Shown: positions 55,971 to 64,000 of the stretch, in pieces
Position numbering within the stretch: position 1 is the first letter of the stretch
How the letters are laid out: the number at the start of each line of letters is the position of its first letter
Source of the DNA: Saururus chinensis
Lineage: Eukaryota > Streptophyta > Magnoliopsida > Piperales > Saururaceae
Length of the DNA stretch: 64,000 bases
Assembly (NCBI GenBank): GCA_035235625.1
Contig: CP141144.1
Coordinates: forward strand, 29,075,014 to 29,139,013
Direction of reading: 5' to 3'
Position numbers and translations under genes: made by a program
Notes under the pieces: generated by a model
The model's input: the letters and a program-made list of their open reading frames with translations, nothing else
Databases searched by the model: none
What the model was told of the DNA's origin: nothing

Positions 55971-58102
55971 TGTAACAACCCGTCTTCCGGTTATGCTTAA
56001 CCCGGGGGGGTTAAGGGTAATTTGGTAATTTAAGATCAGGGTTACGGGGTTTAATTAGGTAAAATCTCTGTATCTGGGTAGAGCTCGAAGTAACGAGCAC
56101 AATGTACCCAAGAACACTCAAAACGGAGGTCGGGAACGAAAGTTACAACCTCGGGAAATGTGCCACATGGGCGGGACCCACTTTAAAAGTGCGAGATAAC
56201 CTACCCATGTGGGGTCTAGTTTTGAAGGGCTCGTCAATACGAGTCCATCGGTACTAAGAACGTACGATTCCGACTTCGGGATAAAAAGTTATCGCGTTTT
56301 GAAGTTGGAATTGTGTTTAAGTGAAATAATAATAAAATATTCAAAAAAAGACAGAATAGCTGACGTCATCAGCCGAGTCGAGCCGAGCCGGAGCCGAGCC
56401 GCGTCAGAGCCGAGCCGCAGAGCCGCGGGTCGCGCGGCGCAGCGCGATCGTGGCCGTCCGCGCGACGCGGGTCCCGCGCGATCGCGTGGCTGACCGCGCG
56501 ACGCGCGCGGGACGCGCGGCGAACGCGCGCGTCGCACGTTAGACGCGCGGCGCGGCAGCGCTCGCCGCGCCCGCCGTGACGGCGCGCGCGTCACGCGCGC
56601 TGACCACTTTTTCGGTCCACTCACCGTGTGACACGTGGCACGCGTCTGTGCGCGCGTATTCCCTTTCTTCCGTCCGCTTGCACACCAATCTCTTATAAAT
56701 AGTTCATTCCGTTCAGTTTTCAAGAGGAGTTTCGGGAGTCATTCTGCGTCCGTTTTCTTCCGTTCAAAATGCATTCCTAGCTAAATCGAGGGTGCTCTAC
56801 GCAATGGAAGCGTCAATTTTTCAAGTTAGTAACTCTATATAGGGGAAACGTCCCGGGCCAAGGGGAGGTTATGTCCGCCGCCTACTGGCGCAAAAAGGGT
56901 AAAATATCTCCGGGTAAGGGGAAATTCTCCCACATTTTCTCATCTTCCGTACTTCATTTATTACTCATTTTAAATCCGATTAGAGTTGTTTAAGAGGCCT
57001 TCCTAGCTAATTCGATGGTGAGCAATGCAATGGAAGCATCCACTCCTCGAATTATCAATGTTTTGTGTGAGAAACATCCCAAGGGTAAGGGGAGGTTCTG
57101 CCCGTTGCCTATGGGCACGGGAAGGGAAAAGTGTCTCGGACAAGGGGAGGTTCTGTCCGCTGCCTACTGGCGCTGTGAGGGTAAAATGTCTCCGGGTAAG
57201 GGGAGTTTCTGTCCGCTGCCTACAGGCGCTGTGAGGGTAAAGTGTCTCCAGGTAAGGGGAGGTTCTGTTTTTTGTCTACGGACGCAAGAAGGGTAAAGTA
57301 TTCAGAAGTTACAGAAGGTTCTGGCCGCAGTCTCCGGATTAGAAAGGGCAAATGCTCTAAAGAAACGAGCAACTCCGAACATCGCCACTTTCGAAATTGG
57401 AGGGGAGTACGCTTTCCTGACCTTCTAGTTTAATATGCTTTATATGACTGCACATCTTGATTTATTCTGTTGTGATCTGAAATGCTCTCTGCTATGACGT
57501 GACATACTCTGATCTGATATGACCAGTGTGGTCGGATATTATCTGATATGATCTGATATGATCCAACAGGTTCTGTAGTGTGTTCTGCCCCGCTCTATGA
57601 TAGAGTGGGATGTGTGTTTTGTTAGTATTCTTCTCACCTACGTGAGATGTGTGTTTTCTGCTATATTGGCTTTCATTTAACTCCGATTACTGATAAGATT
57701 TCCGTTGGATTCCGAACGAATCATTCAGATATAGCGTATACGTATTTTATCGTATATGATTTTTTGATGTTTGGTAAATGTATTAGCCATTAGGCAGAAC
57801 TACGTTCGGATCCGATCGTATTGGAATAACGTCAGAGATGGTATCCAATATGTACGTAGGCAACCAACGATAAAATAACGTTGGCCCGATCCAAATTAGT
57901 TATAAAATTAGGTTTATTCTGATCTACGCACAATGGAACGTTAAAGCTCCATAGTGCGCATATGAATGTTACGACTCTCGCACTCAGAGTCTGCAGCTCC
58001 TGGTCAGTCGGTTTTAATTTTTCCGCTAATTTTCGACACTCCGATTGTGTCTTCCAATCTAACCCCCGGTCCGGGTCAGGTGGTGCGGGTCGGGGTGTTA
58101 CA
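55971..58102 (+). repeat. 3' LTR of the LARD (2132 bp)
   Basis: Nearly identical to 49874-51960. Promoter elements: TGACGTCA 56361-56368, CACGTG 56632-56637, TATAAATA 56694-56701. The CpG-rich block is about 45 bp longer here than in the 5' LTR. Confidence 0.9.
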
Positions 58103-58107
58103 GGGGG

Positions 58108-59220
58108 TGAGGCATCGGACAATCTGAGAGGAAGCAGTGGCCTGTTGGCCAGGGTGGCCATTGGCAGGACTACTGGAGGAGGCCACCAAGGGATTGGAGC
58201 TCACAATAGACCGAGGTGGAAGTCCTAGCCGTCAGCCCCGGTGCTGCCTGGTCAATTTCTCTTCTTCAATGCGGGCATGACGCACAACGTCCCGCATGCT
58301 CGCGCACAGAAAGTGGCACATTTCCTCCAAGATTTCAGACTTTAACCCTTGTTTGAACATGCCCACCAAGGTGGCCACCAACCAGTCAGGGAGTCGGTTG
58401 GTATGAGCGAACGGTGGTGGTCTAGCACAGGGTGGACAACATCTCATTGAAGTCCTGAAATTCATTCGGCCCAAAATGAATGCAAAGCTCATCGGAGAAG
58501 GCTGCCCAAGTGGGATAGCGCACCTCTTTCTCAAAGCTCTGGAACCAGACCGAAGTGTCCCCGTCGAGATGGAAGGCAGCTATGCGTAGACGTTCAGCCT
58601 CTGAATGCGTCCCTTGGTAAGCGAAGAATTTCTCAGCTTTGTACGGCCATTCTATCGGGTTGTCATCACCATTATATCGGGGAAACTGTAGGCGAGCCAA
58701 ATGGGGCTCAGCCCCCCCTCATTGTACACCTCGATGCCCAGGATATTCATCCCACTCCTCCTTTGCGTCTTGGAACTGATTGGGAGGGGGCGGCATCATA
58801 GGGGCATTTTCTCGAACACCTGGCATGCCTCACATGTCCTAGGCCTGACGCCTTCCTCCCAGCTCTAGATGGCCAGTGCCAAAGCATGCCGGGCCTACGA
58901 ATACTCCCACATCAAGTCCGGCCGGAGCTGGAGGGTCATGGAGGGACGGCTCTGGGGGCTGCGATGGCCCCTCCTCTGCTGTAGCAGCGACCGGACCAGG
59001 CAGTATGGGCTCTACGCTCGCAGTCAAGAGTTGGGCGTGGGCTGCTTGCTGTGCCTTCATGCTGGTCATGTCTACAGTGAGTTTGTAGTGCCACCATGAT
59101 TTCTGACAGTCTGGCATCAAGTGCAGCTGGATTGGCCTTCGGGCTGTCCGCTGACTTTGAATCAGGAACTTCCTTCTCTAAAGGAACCTCGGGAACGACA
59201 ACTTGTTTTCCTCGAGCCAT
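58108..59220 (-). pseudogene. gag N-terminal part of the minus-strand Reina-like element
   Basis: The start is the ATG at 59220-59218 (MARGKQVVVPEVPLEKEV), shortly after the LTR and degenerate PBS. The frame shifts near 59080, continues with MTSMKAQQAAHAQLL and the proline-rich DPPAPAGLDVG, then after damage near 58730-58840 with ARLQFPRYNGDDNPIEW, HLDGDTSVWFQSFEKEV, WAAFSDELCIHFG, LVATLVGMFKQGLKSEIL and MRDVVRHARIEEEKLTRQ. The LARD is inserted at 58107/49869, shortly before the zinc knuckle, so gag resumes at 49862 on the other side. Confidence 0.85.
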
Positions 59221-59233
59221 GGCTAGGGATCGT

Positions 59234-59246
59234 GTCTCTGATACTG
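59234..59246 (-). promoter_or_regulatory. Degenerate primer-binding site of the Reina-like element
   Basis: On the minus strand the bases just inside the 5' LTR read CAGTATCAGAGAC, close to the initiator tRNA-Met-type PBS TGGTATCAGAGC but with mismatches at both ends. Confidence 0.5.
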
Positions 59247-59247
59247 A

Positions 59248-59628
59248 TGATGTGCCCGATGCAGGCACAATCGGTACTTAAGAGAATTATGTAGGGAAAG
59301 GGGAGAAGTAAAGAAGAAAGGGGAGAAACTAGAATACTTCAATTGCATGACTTCAAAATAGAGAGGATCGCTCCATATAGGAGATGACCAGTCCCCTAGG
59401 GAGTCATGCCAACCAACACAAGGCCGGCCCAGTTCCCTAGGAGTGCATGCTAGTTAGTGGTTCGGCTAGCCCGGACCACTAACTGAACAAACCCATTTTA
59501 CATCCCAATATCCAAATACTAAACTATTACAATAATAAATCGTTCAATGCAACTAGGAAATTAATAAAGTAAAGTCTAGGGTAAAAGTCCTCTGCGAGAC
59601 TAGTCGAGTCTGGCCATCGTGCGCAACA
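59248..59628 (-). repeat. 5' LTR (element sense) of the minus-strand Reina-like element
   Basis: Plus-strand reading TGATGTGCCCGATG to GCGCAACA, 381 bp. TTTGT at 59629-59633 completes the target duplication with 45952-45956. Confidence 0.85.
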
Positions 59629-59633
59629 TTTGT

Positions 59634-60792
59634 CCATGTGCACTGGTATACCAAGGGAAACTTTCCCTGTTAGGGATCTTACCCAAAATGCTCTTCTGCT
59701 CTTCAGGGGTTCAGACCTGCTGGTCGGGATTGTCCGGAATGAACAGGTCTACTTAAGCTTCGGCTCATTAAGTAGGGTTGTTTTCTCTATGCATGGGACA
59801 TTCACTAGTTGTCGTTGTTGCATGTGTATGTGATATCATGCTCAATTACACGATGAATGTGTAGGGATGAGGGAGCTTATGTTACACATGTATGGATGGA
59901 TTAACTTGTATGTTGTGCAGGATAGTGTGTTTGAGACACTTTTTATGCAGGGTGATTGTTTACATTGAGAATAGACTGTATATGATATGATTATGTTGGA
60001 AAGTTACTCATGTAAGATGTGATTATGTACATGTGTGGTATGTGGTTATGTTATGTTGAACCCATTATGTGCACGAGGCATATAATATTTATGATGAGGT
60101 GCGATGGGTGATAACATGTTATGAAGGTGACTGTAATGAGGTTATACTATGATATGCATATAGTATGGTATGCATGTGATATGTGAATGTCATCATGAGT
60201 AGATGCTTGGAGGGTAAGTCATGATATGAATGCACAGGTGTGATGATGTGATGAACTTTATGTAGTATATTTGTGACGTGTATTGGATTTTCCTCCCATA
60301 CCTAGCTGAGTATATTACTCACCCCTCTTTTCCTTGTGTTTTATTTTGGGGCTGCATGGTTCGACATGTAGGTGGTTAGGATTCACTGTATGAGGAGCAT
60401 GTGGTTGATGATTTGGCGTAGGAGGGGATGCTTAGTGACCGTGTGCTCTCTAATCTTTTATGTTGCTTGTTATGTTGAGTTTATGTCATTTTAGCTATAC
60501 TTTATACTTTACTTGTCGGTATCATCCTAGACTAATGTTAGTTATGCTACTTAAGCTATGAGTGGGTTAATGGACTAAGTATGTGGGTATTATTATGTGG
60601 ATTAATTCTTGTGTAAGATCCTTTATCTTTCTCGTTTTCTCTTGTACAAAGATTAAATGTGCATAACTCTGTTATGATTTGCCCGTATGAGGGGTTAAGT
60701 CTTTTGCATTGAATACTACTTCGTCACGTTGTGCACACCGACCTTCCCTTGGACCGGGTCCTGCTTGGGTGGGCGGGTTCCACGGCGTGACA
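59634..60792 (+). repeat. 3' LTR of the outer chromovirus, 3' portion
   Basis: Resumes the LTR split at 45956 and aligns with 37636-38230, then with 40640-41139. It ends GCGTGACA at 60792, followed by TTCTC. Confidence 0.8.
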
Positions 60793-60910
60793 TTCTCTAT
60801 ATTGTAGTGTTATTTTTCTTGTGTGTATGTTTTTTTTCCATGTTTATGCTTCATTTTGGTGAAGTTTTGTTATGGGTATTTATAAAATAAATTTTATTTG
60901 TTTTTTTTGC

Positions 60911-61999
60911 AGTGAAGTTTTGTTATAGGGCTTTCTAAAATAGATTTTTAGAATCGATTCAGTTGTAAATGTATGTTTTTGTTGGTTTCTTTGATTTCCT
61001 ATTTATTTTTCTATGGTTTTTTATCATATTCTCAAACAAGAACAATTTAATTGTCATCATCATTTTCATGGATACAGGTACGCCACTCGTATCACAATAG
61101 TTTTTTTTACTAAATGAATTTTGTACCTTCTACTCTCACTTTTGTAGAAGGTCCATCACTCTTATCACTATAGCTTTGAATTCAATATGGGCTGTCTTTT
61201 GTACCTTCTACTGTCATTTTTATGATTAAATCGCTTTTACGGGAATTCATGTCATTTGATATTAGTTGTTAATGATCATTTATCGGCTTCATTTTTTATT
61301 GTATCTCTAACTATAGTTTCGTCAGCCATATCATTCACCAGTGGGAATTTACAAGTCAGAAAGTCCCAAATTTCAAAGAGGTTCAGAAGCAATTATGTCC
61401 TCTCTTAATACCATAAGTGAAACAATTAGAAATGCCTTAGAGGTAATTGTTTCTTATTAACCTTCAAATTAATTTTATGAGCAAATTATTTTTGTTTTGT
61501 TTCGGTAAAGTTTTGGTATAGGTCTTTCTAAATTAGATTTTTCAAATAGATTCTGTTGTATATGTGTGTTTTTGTTAGTTTCTTTGATTTGCTGTTTATT
61601 TTCCTGTGCTCTTTTATCATATTTTTGAACAAGAACAATTTAAATGTCATCATTGGTTTCATTGATACAAGTACGACACTCTTATCACTATAGTATGTTT
61701 TTAGACTAAATGAAATTTGTAATTGCTATGAATGATAAGAATTGGCATGATTTACTTAGCCTATTCGATATAGATATACACCTTGCAAAATTGTCCTCAA
61801 TAAAGCCCCAATAGTTTCACTGATCTGCAGACACTTGCTTGTTCATTCCAGCCACAAGCATATAAACAATTCCATTTTTCAGAGAGGTTTAGAGGCAATT
61901 AAGTCTTCTCTTAATCACATAGGTGTAATGATTGGAAATGCATTAGAAGTAACTTGTTTCATATTGACCTTTGAATTAATTTCTCACTAATTGTTATGA
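60911..61999 (+). repeat. Tandem duplication of ~590 and ~495 bp containing an exon
   Basis: Unit A 60911-61500 and unit B about 61504-61999 share AAGTTTTGKTATAGG, AACAAGAACAATTTAA, the TACGMCACTCKTATCAC stretch, and an exon with the same 3' splice donor context (TTAGAG/GTAATT and TTAGAA/GTAACT). Confidence 0.75.
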
Positions 62000-63716
62000 T
62001 TTCTAATTTTATCAATAAGGTGATATAAACATTGTCAATTTATCTCCCATGGATCTAGGATGACATCTGTATTGTAAGAGAGTCAAATGAAGAACTAAAG
62101 TCATGTTATTTAAATGAAATTCTGTAAGAAGATATTCTGTAAAGAAATGAAATTGCATTCTATTTTTTGACATGTTATTTAAATGCAAATTCATTGTTAA
62201 TATTTTTTCTTGCCTTGTATGTGAGTGTTTTTTTGCAGGAGGGTCGGACAATTGTGCAAAATTGGACCACTGTCATAATTTTGGAGACTATAAAATTCCA
62301 TATTAGAAGACACAGAGCTGTTAGTTCTCTTGCTGTTGCCAATCATCAACCTCAAGTTGTCGACTTTATTGGTTAGCAACAGCCAATTAGTGAGACAATT
62401 CAAACTGATCAAGAGACCTATCTCAAGGCATCACAAAACGTAAGGTGGCAAATGGGCATCACTAGATTTCATAGTATATTGGTAGGTTTATTTACATGTG
62501 TTGGTCAAGATGTGGGTCTAGATAATAAATTTGATAAAAACCTCTCTGGAGATGAGCAATTTTAATGCATTTAGATTATTTTTTTGTATTTGAAGAGACA
62601 CTAAGTGCATCTACTTTGAATTGTATTTCAAATCTTTTTTCCAAAAACAAGTAGAATTTAAAAAAATGACCTATTTGTCTATTTTCACTTTAGTAAAGAG
62701 CATTATTAGATAGGAATAGACAATAATAATTAGTAGGTTAATTGATGTGGTGATCTATGATTTGTAAATGTTACACTTGTGGTTACAGTGGATTAAGTGG
62801 CTTAGTGACATCAGAATTACAATTCTTAGAGAATTGTTCTATAGTGAGTGATTCTTATGTGTCAAGAATTTTGTTTCTTCATGCATCTATTTGGTGATCC
62901 TTTTATAGATTATTATTAGATTGACTAAATTTTGAACACCTTACTACCTTTACATAAGGAGAATTGTACTCCATTCATAATCATTTATAGTTGATTGGCT
63001 AGGATGTAGCCTCTTTCTCTCCCACCAGTCAAAGTAGAAAAATTGATAATTGTTTTTTCTAAATGAAATAATTGAGAAACAAGTTGTTTGATTTATATGT
63101 TAATTAACTAATGATTTATTGATAATTTTTGTTGCCTTAGGTAGAAATAAATCTCTCATTTTCACAATACATTAAATTATGCATTGGTCTTAGCATGTTT
63201 TCTTATTCTTTGAATAATTTATTGTTTAAAAATTCGTTTTTGTTTTCGTTCTTGAGCAGGACAAAGTCTTTCAGTATGAAAATCTATATTGATCAATTGT
63301 TAACTCCTAGAATGATGCATTGGAGTTAAGAGTTCCTTCATGTATTGTGTGCTTCGGGTTGTCATTGTTCCTTATTATTTAAGTGTAACATTCAAGGGAG
63401 TTTGGCCTTTCTTGTAGTTTGGCCTTTCACAATACATGCTTGAGCTAAAATTAACACTCATTGTTGCCAATTGTTTTTTACATGCTCTTGTTATCTACCT
63501 TAGTGGTATATTTGGAAAGTGTGACTAATTGTGTCTTATTTCATTGGCAGGTGGCAATGGCAATGACAACTGAAGCAAAGGTTCTTTTGCATGAGCTTTA
63601 AAATGGTCGAAGCTGACCTTGCTTTTGGAAGACAACAATGTGCACAACTTGAAGAGGAGAAGAAATTTCTTCACGAGAGTCTTGACAAAGGAGACAACCT
63701 AGAAGATGATGATCTA
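61326..63716 (+). pseudogene. Exons of a plant coiled-coil protein gene (tropomyosin-like, uncharacterised family), broken
   Basis: Exon a 61326-61442 (acceptor CGTCAG, donor GTAATT) encodes PKFQRGSEAIMSSLNTISET and then IRNALE. A degenerate second copy lies at about 61830-61953 (FQRGLEAIKSSLNHIG, one frameshift). Exon b 62239-62439 (acceptor TTTGCAG, donor GTAAGG) encodes EGRTIVQNWTTVIILETIKF and HIRRHRAV, with an in-frame TAG near 62373. Exon c 63551-63716 (acceptor TTGGCAG, donor GTATAA) encodes VAMAMTTEAKVLLHEL, then a one-base frameshift, then KMVEADLAFGRQQCAQLEEE and a short Asp-rich end, EDDDL. The segment order matches my memory of a plant family of coiled-coil proteins with RTIVENRTADIIQETRK and VKADLAFAKERCAQLEEEN motifs; no name is claimed. 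The gene would continue beyond 64000. Upstream exons were not found; the 25-kb nest lies in the left flank. Confidence 0.6.
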
Positions 63717-64000
63717 GTATAATTTCATCATCTCAAATTTTTTTTATTTTCTTTTGATTTTTTTTAGAAAGATAAAATGTCAATAAAATATTATCCTTAA
63801 GGAAGCCAAGCAGTTTTAGATTATCCAATTGTGTGACAAATAATCATAATTTTGGTATTATATTGGTATGGAATATTTTAACTTAAGTTTATAAGAGAGA
63901 AGTTGTTCTTTAGGGTTGTCATATGGTTCTTTGGCATGATTTCTACTCGTAAATTCTTCTAGTGTTGGAATCTTGTTCGGATTTGCAATTTGGTGATTAA
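63717..64000. other. AT-rich sequence to the window edge
   Basis: Probably intron following exon c. Nothing else recognised. Confidence 0.4.

Larger units (their letters stand above)
49874..58102 (+). mobile_element. Non-coding LTR retrotransposon (LARD type), 8229 bp, TSD GGGGG
   Basis: LTRs 49874-51960 and 55971-58102 start TGTAACAACCC and end GTGTTACA. GGGGG flanks both sides (49869-49873 and 58103-58107). A primer-binding site follows the first LTR (51964-51975), and a stem-loop plus purine tract precedes the second (55934-55970). The 4010-bp internal region has no recognisable gag or pol in any frame. This is the pattern of a large retrotransposon derivative moved by another element's enzymes. 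The near-identical LTRs suggest the most recent insertion in the nest. The PPT context resembles Tekay/Del chromoviruses. The strand is set by PBS and PPT. Confidence 0.9.
45957..59628 (-). mobile_element. Reina-like chromovirus nested in the outer LTR, TSD TTTGT
   Basis: LTRs 59248-59628 (5' in element sense) and 45957-46331 (3'), flanked by TTTGT at 45952-45956 and 59629-59633. Subtracting the LARD insert the element is about 5.4 kb with 375-381-bp LTRs. The order gag, zinc knuckle, protease, RT, RNase H, integrase, chromodomain places it with chromoviruses, and size suggests the Reina clade. It is less damaged than the plus-strand copy at 25748. Confidence 0.88.
35499..60792 (+). mobile_element. 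Chromovirus (Tekay/Del-like) carrying two further nested elements, TSD TTCTC
   Basis: Outer LTR termini TGTACGATCTC (35499) and ...GCGTGACA (60792) are flanked by TTCTC at 35494-35498 and 60793-60797. 5' LTR 35499-41139, internal region 41140-43921 with pol relics and chromodomain tail, and 3' LTR 43922-60792 split by the insertion at 45957-59628. The 5' LTR joins directly to gag zinc-knuckle sequence, so primer-binding site and most of gag are missing. Without the nested insert the element would be about 11.6 kb. Confidence 0.8.

Noticed and set aside
1-64000. tRNA, rRNA or snRNA genes
   Set aside because: None recognised by eye; a tRNAscan or Rfam search would be needed to exclude them.

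Overview
This window looks like a repeat-dense plant nuclear genome, probably a dicot. The sequence is AT-rich, the coding relics are of plant Ty3/gypsy type (chromodomain integrases, Athila/Tat-type gag and protease), spliceosomal introns are present, and the one intact gene matches a plant ARM-repeat family. All calls come from reading the sequence; no database search was run.

Layout. 1-4992: pol-less Athila/Tat-like LTR retrotransposon sequence (3' arm, stub LTR, broken gag, 3' arm, LTR). About 5000-11350: a decayed transposon-type gene on the minus strand (plant-mobile-like N-terminus plus Ulp1/C48 peptidase C-terminus) in non-coding DNA sprinkled with an ACACGAY motif. 12046-18900: a long LTR joined to a decayed chromovirus pol. 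18905-25747: Athila/Tat-like protease and 3' arm, split by a 4571-bp solo LTR (20015-24585, TSD TTTTC). 25748-30796: a decayed Reina-like chromovirus, plus strand, itself hit by a 339-bp solo LTR (TSD CTTTG). 30983-33707 (minus): an intact two-exon ARM-repeat protein gene, the only convincing intact host gene. 35499-60792: a three-level nest. A long-LTR chromovirus (TSD TTCTC) carries in its 3' LTR a minus-strand Reina-like chromovirus (45957-59628, TSD TTTGT), whose gag-pol is interrupted by an 8.2-kb non-coding LTR element of LARD type (49874-58102, TSD GGGGG). 61326-63716: three broken exons of a coiled-coil plant gene, one exon duplicated; the gene would continue past the right edge.

How the parts relate. 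Almost everything is retrotransposon sequence at different ages. Nest order and LTR similarity agree: the LARD LTRs are nearly identical (youngest), the Reina-like LTRs moderately diverged, the host chromovirus LTRs strongly diverged and chimeric.

The most interesting signal is shared by otherwise unrelated families. A stem-loop built on a GAGGAC core, with stem arms that differ between families but stay complementary, sits 16-22 nt upstream of the 3' LTR in six places, and also next to an internal purine tract in the Athila/Tat-like copies. Second is a duplicated ~140-bp three-hairpin module inside the non-coding LARD.
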